Below the pieces are notes generated by a model, which worked only from the letters and a program-made list of their open reading frames with translations, ran no database searches and was not told where the DNA came from. A stretch of DNA of 64,000 bases, taken from Acidobacteriota bacterium. Lineage in GTDB: Bacteria; Acidobacteriota; Terriglobia; Terriglobales; Acidobacteriaceae. The position numbers and the translations under genes are program-made. Below are positions 1 to 8,163 of this stretch, piece by piece (position 1 is the stretch's first letter; every line of letters begins with the position of its first letter). The DNA lies in NCBI GenBank assembly GCA_013289765.1, contig JABCZI010000008.1, positions 1-64,000 of the forward strand. Reading direction: 5' to 3'.

Positions 1-406
1 CTTTGTCGCCTTTCGACTGGATGGCGGCTGCGCCATCGGCGAAGGATTTCTTGACGAACGCAACGATGTCGGCCTTGGACTTGTATTGGTCGCGCTTGGG
101 ATCTTCTGCTGCCTGAGGCTCCTTCCCTATGACGGGATTGGTGAAGAAATAGTTCGATCCTGCCGCGTGCAGCAACTGCTCTGCGAAGCTGCGTTGCGCC
201 GGCGTGGGCTTGAAGTCGTATTTGTCCTCAGGAAAATCCTCGGCCATGGCGATGAGTTTGCGGCCAACCTCGTTCCAGGAATCCAGCACGACCTTCAATT
301 CGGGGTCGGCAGGTTTGACGGCTGCATCTTTCTTCATCGCGTCCTGGGCATGGGCAGGAAATGCGAATGCCAGCAGGACGATAGCGAGAAACGGTATTTT
401 TTTCAT
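1..406 (-). CDS. DinB-like exported protein, C-terminus outside window
   Basis: The reading frame runs off the left edge, so only the first 135 or so residues are visible. It starts at an ATG preceded by a GGAG-type ribosome site. The N-terminus (MKKIPFLAIVLLAFAFPAHA) is a clean signal peptide. The mature part contains a tract reading EDKYDFKPTPAQRSFAEQLL followed by HAAGSNYFF, typical of the DinB/YfiT four-helix family, in which histidines bind a metal. It lies just downstream of an SRPBCC and an ArsR gene on the same strand and is probably co-transcribed with them. Function is unknown; an exported DinB-fold protein may act on small thiols or damaged metabolites, but that is a guess. Confidence 0.75.
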   Translation of the reverse strand, partial: MKKIPFLAIVLLAFAFPAHAQDAMKKDAAVKPADPELKVVLDSWNEVGRKLIAMAEDFPEDKYDFKPTPAQRSFAEQLLHAAGSNYFFTNPVIGKEPQAAEDPKRDQYKSKADIVAFVKKSFADGAAAIQSKGDK

Positions 407-450
407 TTTCTTTCTCCACGATTGAGTTTCGCAATCAAAGCTTCAGCTTC

Positions 451-960
451 TTACTTCGCCTGTGTCAGCCCCGCAACAACTGCGGCAACTTTATCGAGTT
501 GCTCATTCCAGCCCTCTAATTGACCGCTATTTTTCGCGCTCTCCATGGGTTCATTTCCAATGAAGGTGAGTTTCGTCTGGCCGTTTCCAAAGTCCTCAAA
601 AATAACCACGTCGTGCGCATCGTCTATGGCCTCATCTTCTACTCCATAGTCCGCGGGCTCAACCTTGTTTCCCTTCGAGTCGGAAAAGTACATGGAGTAA
701 ACGATCTTCTCGTGCAGAACAATCTCGTGGTATTCACCAGCATTCCAGCCCTCCTGTCCATCCGGCGTTCTCATGCACCAGAGAAATTTTCCTCCCACGC
801 GAAAATCCATCTTGCAAACCGGCGACGTAAAACCCTTCGGCCCCCACCACTGCATCACATACTTCGGGTCTGTCCACGCCTTCCAAACCAATGCGCGCGG
901 GGCATCAAAAATTCTTGTGATAACCATCCGCTCTGTCTCGTTCACCGTGCTTTTTGTCAT
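451..960 (-). CDS. SRPBCC (AHSA1-like) domain protein
   Basis: A 169-residue protein with the START/SRPBCC fold of the Aha1 C-terminal type: an early RIFDAPRALVWKAWTDP segment, then WWGPKGF, a central FRVGGKFLWCMRTPDG strand, and a late FEDFGNGQTKLTF strand. These proteins bind hydrophobic ligands in a helix-grip cavity; no substrate can be read from sequence. The start overlaps the end of the upstream ArsR gene by 56 bp. An internal ATG at 927 would shorten the overlap to 23 bp and give MVITRIFDAP, so the exact start is uncertain. ArsR-SRPBCC pairs are very common, and the regulator probably controls this gene. Confidence 0.88.
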   Translation of the reverse strand: MTKSTVNETERMVITRIFDAPRALVWKAWTDPKYVMQWWGPKGFTSPVCKMDFRVGGKFLWCMRTPDGQEGWNAGEYHEIVLHEKIVYSMYFSDSKGNKVEPADYGVEDEAIDDAHDVVIFEDFGNGQTKLTFIGNEPMESAKNSGQLEGWNEQLDKVAAVVAGLTQAK

Positions 961-1294
961 CTCTGGCCTCCTCTTTCTTCATTTGATTTACAACTGCATC
1001 CAGTTTGTCGAAGCGCTCTTCCCAGAATCGGCGATAGTTAAACGCCCAGTCGCGGACTGTTTTAATCGCTTCTGGCCTCAGCGTGCACACACTCTCTCGT
1101 CCACGCCTTGTCTTGATCACAATCCGCGCCCGCACCAGGTAGGCGATGTGTTTTGAAATCATCTGCTGCGAGAGTGCAAACGGTTCCGTCAATCCATGCA
1201 CGGAGGCAGGCCCATGGGAGAGTCGTTCGATCATTGCCCGCCGGGTTGGATCCGACAAAGCGGCAAACGTTGTACCCAATTTATCCACAACCAT
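905..1294 (-). CDS. ArsR-family transcriptional regulator
   Basis: A 129-residue winged-helix protein. The N-terminus reads ALSDPTRRAMIERL, the classic ArsR helix entry, followed by a recognition segment LSQQMISKHIAYLVRARIV and a wing ending in a GRESVCTLRPEA strand. No metal-binding CxC motif is visible in the recognition helix, so it is more likely one of the SRPBCC-linked regulators than an arsenic sensor. It is the first gene of a minus-strand operon with the SRPBCC and DinB genes and is divergent from the propeller gene at 1435; the 140-bp gap should hold both promoters. Confidence 0.9.
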   Translation of the reverse strand: MVVDKLGTTFAALSDPTRRAMIERLSHGPASVHGLTEPFALSQQMISKHIAYLVRARIVIKTRRGRESVCTLRPEAIKTVRDWAFNYRRFWEERFDKLDAVVNQMKKEEARDDKKHGERDRADGYHKNF

Positions 1295-1434
1295 ATGGTA
1301 GTGGATTATCGGGCAATGTCAAGTGTGGATTTTGCGACCCCTGATTTTTGTTTTACTGGTTCCCAATGTGCCAAGCGTTGCCCGGCAATTTTCTGGCCGG
1401 GCTACACTGGAAGAGGCGGTAAGATGGTTGTACT

Positions 1435-2481
1435 ATGCGCTTTGTCGCCTCTTCTCTTCTTGTTCTCGTGCTTTCCGTGGCAGGCCACGCCCAGTCAACG
1501 TTGCCGCCGTTTCCCGATCCCGCAAAGATCGTGAAGGACGACAAGCAGTTCAACGCAACTACGCTTGGTCCCGGAAACACCTTCACAGTTCGCGAGGCTC
1601 CTGATGATTTTCAATTAGAGGCGTTCGATTTCAGCGCGAACGAGGCCGCACTTTTCATGGAGTGGAAGTCTGGCCGCCTTGAGACCCGCGACATTGAGAC
1701 TGGCAAGCGAGTGTCTGAAATCAAACCCATTGCAGGCCCTATTTGGGAGGCCTACGACGATCCTTCAGGGAAACGGATCATTGTGGTCACGAAAGGCGGA
1801 GTGATCCGCTTTATCGATCCCCAAAACGGAAAGAAGGTCAGCGAGATTGAAGTCGAGAAGGGCCGGTTCAACTACGACATTCAAAAGTTGCTAATCGCGC
1901 CTGACGGGAGTTGGTTGGCATATGTCAATCAAGACAATGGAAAGGTACTAGATCTTAGCGGCGCTTCACCGAAGGCAGTCGCCAATCTTGACGATGGATA
2001 CGACATGGCGCTGAGCCCGGACCAAACAACACTCTGGGTAATCAATCGGAATAAGATTTTTGGTCTGAAGGTTAGCGACTGGAGCACGGTTGGCACAGCG
2101 TCCCTGCTTGATCAGGCGAAGCTGGACCAAACGCCTAATCTGGCAGTCCTGTCGAGCGGCACTTCGACTTTTGCATACATTCCGTCTCAAAGTGGACTCC
2201 TCAAGTACGATCTGCCCTCTCTTCAAGGACGTAAAGCAACAAGCGTCCCAACTTACTGGGTGGGTGCTGATCGTGAGCACAATCAACTCTTCGTACATGA
2301 GTTCAAGGTGTCAGCACTTTACACGGCGGATGGCGCCGTGAAATGCCGTTGGCAAATACATCCGGCGCAAGGTTTCAAGATGAGTCCAAGCGGCAAATGG
2401 CTTGGCGATCGTCTTTTTGGAAAGGTCGAACTTTGGTCAACCGGGACTCTCATGTCTTGCGACTCGCCCGCGAAGAACTAG
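1435..2481 (+). CDS. exported beta-propeller-like protein
   Basis: A 348-residue protein with a signal peptide (MRFVASSLLVLVLSVAGHAQ). The rest is built of repeated short strands such as FDFSANEAALFMEW, IIVVTKGGVIRFID, LLIAPDGSWLAYV and MALSPDQTTLWVI, the pattern of WD40/YVTN-type propeller blades. It probably acts in the periplasm or outside the cell. No catalytic residues are recognisable. It stands alone between the divergent ArsR operon and the ABC-F gene 78 bp downstream. It could be a secreted binding scaffold, but nothing in the context says what it binds. Confidence 0.72.
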   Translation: MRFVASSLLVLVLSVAGHAQSTLPPFPDPAKIVKDDKQFNATTLGPGNTFTVREAPDDFQLEAFDFSANEAALFMEWKSGRLETRDIETGKRVSEIKPIAGPIWEAYDDPSGKRIIVVTKGGVIRFIDPQNGKKVSEIEVEKGRFNYDIQKLLIAPDGSWLAYVNQDNGKVLDLSGASPKAVANLDDGYDMALSPDQTTLWVINRNKIFGLKVSDWSTVGTASLLDQAKLDQTPNLAVLSSGTSTFAYIPSQSGLLKYDLPSLQGRKATSVPTYWVGADREHNQLFVHEFKVSALYTADGAVKCRWQIHPAQGFKMSPSGKWLGDRLFGKVELWSTGTLMSCDSPAKN

Positions 2482-2559
2482 TCTATCGAGCCTGTCGCGG
2501 AGACTCTAGCTCCAAGCCTAGGCTGTTCGCACGAGCGTGCCGCGAGTTCCTCCTTCAAA

Positions 2560-4196
2560 ATGATCTCTTTCTCAAACATCAATAAGCAGTATGGCAAGCA
2601 GTTGCTCTTCGTAGACGCTTCCTTTCAGTTGAATCCCGGCGAAAAAGTTGGACTGGTCGGTCCCAACGGCTCGGGCAAGACAACGCTATTCCGGATGGTG
2701 GTCGGCGAGGAAACTCCCGACGAGGGCGCGGTCTCAGTCCCAAAGAAGTTGACGATCGGCTACTTTCGCCAGGACGTCGAGGAAATGCAGGGCCGCTCCG
2801 TCCTGGATGAAGCAATCGCAGGCAGCGGACGCGTCGGCGATCTGCACCACGAACTCGAAGCCTTGCAGCGGGAAATGTCCGACCCCGACAAGGCGGATGA
2901 CATGGACCGCATCCTCGATCGCTTCGGCCACGTTCAGGAGGAGTACGAGCATTTAGGCGGATACGCGCTCGAATCGCAAGCCCGTGAAGTGCTCCACGGT
3001 TTGGGGTTCAAAGACGATCAGATTGACGGCGACGTGGGCGCTCTCTCCGGCGGATGGAAGATGCGGGTTGCGCTGGCGCGGGTCCTGCTCGGAATGCCGG
3101 ATGTATTGCTGATGGACGAGCCAACGAACCATCTCGACATCGAATCTATTATCTGGCTCGAACAGTTTCTCAAGTCATTTCCCGGCGCGCTGCTGATGAC
3201 CTCGCACGATCGCGAGTTCATGAACCGCCTGGTCTCAAAGATTGCAGAGATTGATGGCGGCGAAATCATCACCTACTCCGGCAACTACGACTTCTACGAG
3301 CGCGAGCGCGCGATCCGAGAGAGCAACCAGCAGGCAGCCTTTGCCCGGCAGCAGTCCATGCTTGCCAAAGAGCAGCGCTTCATCGATCGTTTCAGGACGC
3401 ACGCCGCCAAAGCGGCCCAGGTGCAGAGCCGGATTAAGGCCCTGGCCAAGATCGAGAAGATCGAGTTGCCCAAAAACGGCAGGTTGTAAAATTCGACTTT
3501 CGTGTTCCGCCACGATCCGGCGAACAGGTGGCCGTCCTGGAGAATCTGCACAAGAGTTACGGCCCGCGTGTGATTTACGAAGGATTCAATCTCACCATCC
3601 GCCGCGGAGAACGCTGGGCCGTCATGGGAAGAAACGGCGCGGGTAAGACTACGCTTCTTAAAATGATTGCCGGAGCGAGCGCTCCAGATGCCGGAAGCGT
3701 GCGGCTCGGCGCCAGCCTGAACATGGGCTACTTCGCGCAACAATCCCTGGATGTCCTCAATTCCGATCTCACCGTGACCGAACAGCTGCAACAGGATTTT
3801 CCCCAGGACAATATCGGCTCGTTGCGGAATCTGGCGGGAGCATTCCAATTCTCCGGCGACGACGTGGACAAGAAAATCCGCGCACTCTCTGGCGGAGAAA
3901 AGTCGCGGCTGGCCATAGCGCGCATGCTCTATAACCCGCCGAACTTTCTGGTGCTCGACGAACCTACCAATCACCTCGATCTTGCGACCAAGGAAATGCT
4001 GGTGGACGCCCTGAAAGATTTTGAAGGCACCATGATCTTCGTATCGCATGACCGCATGTTCCTTCGCGGACTCGGCTCACGTGTGCTGGAACTAGGCGGC
4101 GAGAGCGGCACGGACCGCCATCCCACTGTCTATCCCGGGTCATACGTTGAGTACGTGCAGAAGCTTGGACACGAGGCGCCTGGGATCTATTCGTAG
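2560..4196 (+). pseudogene. ABC-F ATPase, split by a one-base deletion
   Basis: Two consecutive frames together make a full ABC-F protein (two ATPase domains, no membrane part), a family that acts on ribosomes in translation control or antibiotic protection. Domain 1 (from 2560) has Walker A GPNGSGKTT, signature LSGGWKMR and Walker B VLLMDEPTNHLD. Domain 2 has GRNGAGKTT, LSGGEKSRLA and FLVLDEPTNHLD. The first frame stops at 3487-3489 after LPKNGRL; the family sequence resumes at once in another frame with VVKFDFRVPP. One missing G near 3481-3484 (agg-ttg where agg-gtt is expected) explains this. The second half could be translated alone from GTG at 3528. Either the gene is recently broken or the base is a sequencing error; the second is quite possible because both halves are otherwise intact. 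Confidence 0.85.
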
Positions 4197-4319
4197 GTTT
4201 TGTGCAACTGGGTACGTCCTGTCTGTCCCGGTATTTTTCTATTCGGTTGTTGTTCGCCTCTTAAATTGTAGCGATTTCGCCGCCATTGACTTGGGATCAA
4301 AGGCATTTAGAATCATTCC

Positions 4320-5432
4320 ATGATAACAAGGCTTTACGCTAATAACTTTCGGTGCCTAGTTGCCTTTGATACGCAGTTTGACTCCTTTGGGGTGCTGTGC
4401 GGTCCAAACGGAGCCGGCAAGAGTTCTGTTTTTGACGCGCTTGAACTGATCCGCAATCTCGCCACTGGAGTTGCCTACCTTGGCATCGAAGGCGAGTCGA
4501 ATATTCCAACCCTTGAGTTTACGAACTGGTTGGACAGTACAATCCAGGAATTCGAGCTGGGTATTACTTCCGAAGGGCATTCCTTCGAATATCTTCTTCA
4601 CATTGAGCAAGTCGCCCATTATGAAAAACCCAGAATCGTGCGAGAGCGGGCGTCATGTGATGGACGGAGCCTCTTTGAGCGAGATCTAAAAGGGGTGCGC
4701 TTTTCGAAAACTGGTGACACGCAAACAGGTTTTCCACTCGATTGGCGACAGGCCGCCTTGGCATCTATCCAGCCAGCGGGAGACAGGCGCGAGATCACAA
4801 CCCTCCAGGATGCACTCTCAAAACTCCTGATTCTGCGTCCCGACCCACGTAGCATGGAAAAGGAGAGCAAGGGCGAATCAAAACAACCTAGCCGTTATCT
4901 GAGCAATCTTGTTTCATGGTATCGCTCGCTTTCTCTAAATCAAGAGTGGACCGACAGCCTGCGCGATTCTCTCCGGGAAGTTTGGCCTGATTTCAAGTCT
5001 TTCCGCTTGGAAGACGTGGGCTCGAACGCCAAAGCGTTGCAGTTGCGGTTTGAGGGCTCAAATGGGCCTAAATCTGGAGTTCTGTTTTTTGACACGCTTT
5101 CGGACGGCGAAAAGACGCTCGTTGCTCTCTATATGGTGCGTGCCGCCCTGGCCTCGGAGGCGGCGCAAACAGTCTTGCTTGATGAGCCCGATAATTACGT
5201 GGGTCTGCCCGAACTTCAGCCCTGGGTATTGTCTATTAGGGAATTGCTTGATGAAAATCATCAGGCCATCGTCATTTCTCATCACCCTGAAATTCTGAAC
5301 AATGCGGACGAAAATTTTGGACGGTACTTGTGGCGGGACAACCACACGTCGCCTACGCGTATTGGACCGCTAAGTGTCCCCTTGGGGCTCACCGCTGGCG
5401 AAGCAATTGCAAGGGGATGGGTTCGTGGCTAG
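4320..5432 (+). CDS. AAA/OLD-like ATPase, first gene of a two-gene module
   Basis: A 370-residue SMC/OLD-type ATPase. It opens with LYANNFRCL, as in RecF/OLD families, followed by Walker A GPNGAGKSS at about residues 29-37. The C-terminal half has the ABC-like signature LSDGEKTLVAL, Walker B VLLDEPDNYV and a switch histidine in ISHHPEIL. There is no nuclease domain in the same chain, unlike true OLD proteins. The next gene overlaps its stop by 8 bp and encodes a TOPRIM-like protein, so the two probably form one complex split over two genes. Such ATPase plus TOPRIM pairs are known from anti-phage systems (PARIS, AbiL and OLD relatives). The defence role here is inferred. Confidence 0.82.
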   Translation: MITRLYANNFRCLVAFDTQFDSFGVLCGPNGAGKSSVFDALELIRNLATGVAYLGIEGESNIPTLEFTNWLDSTIQEFELGITSEGHSFEYLLHIEQVAHYEKPRIVRERASCDGRSLFERDLKGVRFSKTGDTQTGFPLDWRQAALASIQPAGDRREITTLQDALSKLLILRPDPRSMEKESKGESKQPSRYLSNLVSWYRSLSLNQEWTDSLRDSLREVWPDFKSFRLEDVGSNAKALQLRFEGSNGPKSGVLFFDTLSDGEKTLVALYMVRAALASEAAQTVLLDEPDNYVGLPELQPWVLSIRELLDENHQAIVISHHPEILNNADENFGRYLWRDNHTSPTRIGPLSVPLGLTAGEAIARGWVRG

Positions 5433-5994
5433 CCGTACGCAAATCGTGTGTCTTCACGAAGGCGTGGGGGGGCGCAGTATTGACCCGATCTTTATCCGCA
5501 CGCTCTTGAAGGAACTTGATCCCGCCTGGATACGGCCATGGAAGGGAAGCAACATAATTCGTGCGGTAGATTGCGGAGGACGGGGTAATCTGATTGCCAA
5601 AATGCCTGGAGAGTTGCAAACCTGCATTGAAATGGGAGCTGATACAACTCTGATGGTATGGGCTGATCTTGACGATGATATGGATGATGGAAATCAGTTG
5701 CGCCAGAAGTTTCACGAAGAGGCAAGACAAAATGGAATTGCAGATAATGACTTCGACAGAGTAGTGTTCGTATTTGCCAAGGACCGGCTTGAAAACTGGA
5801 TTGAATTCCTGCTCACGGGATCAACTGATGAAGCTCAAGAAGGCTGTCGGGTAAAGGATGGCAAGTCCGTGGCAGCGGCCGCAAAAAAGCTGGCCCAGAT
5901 ATGCAGAGGGAAGCTACAAGGAGTTCAGTTCCCACCATCGCTGAATTGGTCATGCCAAAACTGGCGTCGGTTAGTCACACGAATGAATGCTTGA
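5425..5994 (+). CDS. TOPRIM-like partner of the AAA ATPase
   Basis: Chosen start is GTG at 5425, with AAGGGGA eight bases upstream and an 8-bp overlap with the ATPase stop; a longer frame from GTG 5374 has no ribosome site. The 189-residue product starts with a strand ending in glutamate (IVCLHEGVGG), then a helix FIRTLLKEL, later a strand with clustered acids (LMVWADLDDDMDDG) and a segment FVFAKDRLENWIEFLL. A leading Glu and a later D-x-D are the TOPRIM signature, resembling DUF4276 or RloB-type proteins found with AAA ATPases. It may be the nuclease or effector of the pair. Assignment to a named family is not certain from sequence alone. Confidence 0.7.
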   Translation: MASRTQIVCLHEGVGGRSIDPIFIRTLLKELDPAWIRPWKGSNIIRAVDCGGRGNLIAKMPGELQTCIEMGADTTLMVWADLDDDMDDGNQLRQKFHEEARQNGIADNDFDRVVFVFAKDRLENWIEFLLTGSTDEAQEGCRVKDGKSVAAAAKKLAQICRGKLQGVQFPPSLNWSCQNWRRLVTRMNA

Positions 5995-6148
5995 TTGTCG
6001 CTCGGGCTTTGTTCTGCACACGGGGAGGAAGCTATGGCGGGTGGCCCGGGCTTTTGATCGCGCCGACATCACCAAAATAGTGGGTGCCCCGTCTTTGCGT
6101 TTTGTGCAAGGGCGGGCACGATGCTGCCGATAACACAGAAGGGACCCG

Positions 6149-6952
6149 CTGAAAGTCGCCACCTTCAACATTAACAACATCAATAAGCGGCTCGACAACC
6201 TCTTAGCTTGGTTAGCGAAAGCTGAACCGGACGTGGTGAGTCTCCAAGAGCTCAAGGCAGAGCAGCAAGCCTTTCCCGTGAATGCCCTTCGGTCTCTCGG
6301 TTACGAAGCAGTCTGGCAAGGGGAGCGCTCCTGGAACGGCGTGGCCATTCTCGCGCGAAACCAGGTTCCCGTGCTGACTCGCACCAGCTTGCCGGAAAAT
6401 TCCGAGGGGCATCATTCCGAAAATCGTAATCAGCAAGATCACCAGGCTCGCTACATCGAAGCGGCGGTTCAAGGAGTCCTGATCACTTCCATCTACCTCC
6501 CCAATGGGAATCCGCAGCCTGGACCGAAATTCAATTACAAGTTGGCCTGGTTTGAGCGCCTGATTGCCCACGCCGCTGAACTCATGGCGAGCGGCGCACC
6601 CGTAGTGCTGGCCGGTGACTACAACGTCGTGCCAACTCCGCAGGACATCTATCCGACTCGGTCGCTCGATAGCAACGCGTTAATCCAACCCGAGAGCCGA
6701 CAGGCCTTTGCGCGTTTGCTGAGTCAGGGCTGGACCGATGCCATGCGGAAGCTACATCCGGACGGGCCGCTCTGGACATTCTGGGATTACAAATTTGAAC
6801 GATGGCAGAAGGACAAGGGCATGCGACTCGATCACTTTCTGCTCTCACCGAATTTGTCGGACCGGCTGGTGGACGGCGGTGTTGACCGATGGGCGCGTGG
6901 ACAGGAAAACGCGAGCGACCATGCCCCAACCTGGATCATGCTCGATCTCTAA
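6149..6952 (+). CDS. xthA: exodeoxyribonuclease III, probable CTG start
   Basis: Exonuclease III / AP endonuclease of the EEP fold, acting in base-excision repair. Motifs: ATFNINNIN at the N-terminus, VVSLQELK with the metal-binding Glu, GDYNVVPTPQDIYPT with the catalytic Asp/Asn, and a C-terminal ASDHAPTW with the catalytic His. The conserved N-terminus lies upstream of the first ATG/GTG (6233). In frame, the only codon between the stop TAA at 6131 and the AxFN motif that can serve as a start is CTG at 6149, preceded by AGAAGGGA. This gives 267 residues, matching the family length of about 268. The gene ends just before a strong hairpin at 6982. Confidence 0.88.
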   Translation: MKVATFNINNINKRLDNLLAWLAKAEPDVVSLQELKAEQQAFPVNALRSLGYEAVWQGERSWNGVAILARNQVPVLTRTSLPENSEGHHSENRNQQDHQARYIEAAVQGVLITSIYLPNGNPQPGPKFNYKLAWFERLIAHAAELMASGAPVVLAGDYNVVPTPQDIYPTRSLDSNALIQPESRQAFARLLSQGWTDAMRKLHPDGPLWTFWDYKFERWQKDKGMRLDHFLLSPNLSDRLVDGGVDRWARGQENASDHAPTWIMLDL

Positions 6953-6981
6953 GACCAGAGTGGAGTTCCGGCCATTCAATA

Positions 6982-7014
6982 AATAAGGGGAACTGCGTGG
7001 CAGTTCCCCTTATT
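6982..7014 (+). terminator. perfect 15-bp hairpin downstream of xthA
   Basis: AATAAGGGGAACTGC, loop GTG, GCAGTTCCCCTTATT. The arms are perfectly complementary and the A/T ends give a short U tract in either direction. It sits between xthA and the convergent tRNA gene, so it can stop transcription from both sides. Confidence 0.8.
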
Positions 7015-7071
7015 GGACAGTTTTGAACAGTCGATTCAAGTGCCCAATTGCCCGTAACCCTATGATTGCGT

Positions 7072-7148
<77 letters not shown>

Positions 7149-7343
7149 CTTTGATCATAGTCAATGAGTTCGACATCGTCAAACTTCTGTCTCCGCTTCA
7201 TCTGCCACCAGTCCCGGGCCGGTGTGCGGGTGGATCGAAGTGCTCCCATACGAGGGGGGTGTGAAAAGCTTCTCGCATCCAATAATCGGCTTTTTGCATC
7301 GAAGAGCCGTCGAGTGTCTTTGGACCAAATCTGAAAATTCTGG

Positions 7344-7368
7344 AGTGATCGCGCGACAGTGATCGCGC
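7344..7368 (+). promoter_or_regulatory. direct repeat upstream of dps
   Basis: AGTGATCGCGC occurs twice, at 7344-7354 and 7358-7368, 14 bp apart and ending about 20 bp before the dps start. Each copy contains the palindrome GCGATCGC-like core (GATCGCGC). It may be a regulator site for the oxidative-stress gene or part of its leader; function is inferred from position only. Confidence 0.45.
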
Positions 7369-7386
7369 AACAAGGAGAAAGTATCT

Positions 7387-8022
7387 ATGGCAAAGAAGGA
7401 TTCCAACTCAAAAGGTCCCACCGGCGCAGGAGGAAATGTCAGCGCCCAACCCCGCTTTCATCAGCGTGCTGCCGAAATTCAAAAATATGGAACCGTCTCG
7501 CACATGTTGCCTCTGGATTTAGAGGAGCCGGTTCGCCTGGAAATGACTGAACAACTCAACTTGTTGTTAGCCGACACCATGACGCTGCGCGATCTCTACA
7601 AGAAGTCGCATTGGCAAGTCGCCGGACCAACTTTCTATCAGCTGCATCTCTTATTCGACAAACATCACGAAGAGCAAGCCGAGATTGTTGATACCATCGC
7701 CGAACGGATCCAACTTCTTGGCGGAATTTCGATTGCCATGGCTGCCGATGTCGCGGAAACCACCCGCATCGAGCGGCCGCCCAAGGGTAGGGAAGAGGTG
7801 CCGGTGCAGATCTCCCGTCTGCTGGACGCGCACCAGGTCATCGTCAGCCACTGCCGCGAACTGGCGGAACGTTCCGATAAACTGGGCGACGCTGGAACCA
7901 ACGATCTAGTGGTCAGCGATGTGCTTCGCGCCAATGAATTGCAGATCTGGTTCCTCAGCGAGCATCTAGTGGATGAGCCTCTCGTTATCGCGGATCAGAC
8001 ACGCTTGCGCAACGCCAGTTAA
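7387..8022 (+). CDS. dps: Dps-type ferritin-like protein
   Basis: A 211-residue member of the Dps/ferritin fold, which stores iron, consumes peroxide and can coat DNA. The diagnostic region reads KKSHWQVAGPTFYQLHLLF followed by DKHHEEQAEIVDTIAERI and LLGG: the histidine of SHW and the D/E residues of the next helix form the inter-subunit ferroxidase site. A roughly 35-residue polar N-terminal tail (KKDSNSKGPTGAGG) is longer than in the E. coli protein and may contact DNA. AAGGAG precedes the ATG. A direct repeat lies just upstream. It is convergent with the tRNA gene and followed by a hairpin at 8055. Confidence 0.93.
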   Translation: MAKKDSNSKGPTGAGGNVSAQPRFHQRAAEIQKYGTVSHMLPLDLEEPVRLEMTEQLNLLLADTMTLRDLYKKSHWQVAGPTFYQLHLLFDKHHEEQAEIVDTIAERIQLLGGISIAMAADVAETTRIERPPKGREEVPVQISRLLDAHQVIVSHCRELAERSDKLGDAGTNDLVVSDVLRANELQIWFLSEHLVDEPLVIADQTRLRNAS

Positions 8023-8054
8023 TCCACTCGTAGTTGATTCAACGTTAAAACTCA

Positions 8055-8087
8055 ATCGGGCGGGCTTCTCTTCGGAGCCTGCCCGAT
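8055..8087 (+). terminator. hairpin after dps
   Basis: ATCGGGCGGGCT, loop of about 9 bases, AGCCTGCCCGAT: twelve pairs with one G-U. It lacks a U tract, so termination would be weak or factor-dependent. It also shows that the ATG at 8086 lies inside a hairpin and is a poor start for the next gene. Confidence 0.5.
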
Positions 8088-8163
8088 GACGTCTGCTCGC
8101 GCCTTCTCGGATCCGCAAATTCCAGCTAATATTGAGCTCGATATTGCGAACCACCACACCACC

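Noticed and set aside
3466-3490. Programmed -1 frameshift in the ABC-F gene
   Set aside because: The site C-AAA-AAC is not a full X-XXY-YYZ heptamer and a missing G restores the family sequence exactly, so a deletion or error is simpler.
8086-8163. Longer start of the Rieske gene at ATG 8086
   Set aside because: That ATG lies in the dps hairpin, and the family similarity begins after the ATG at 8164.
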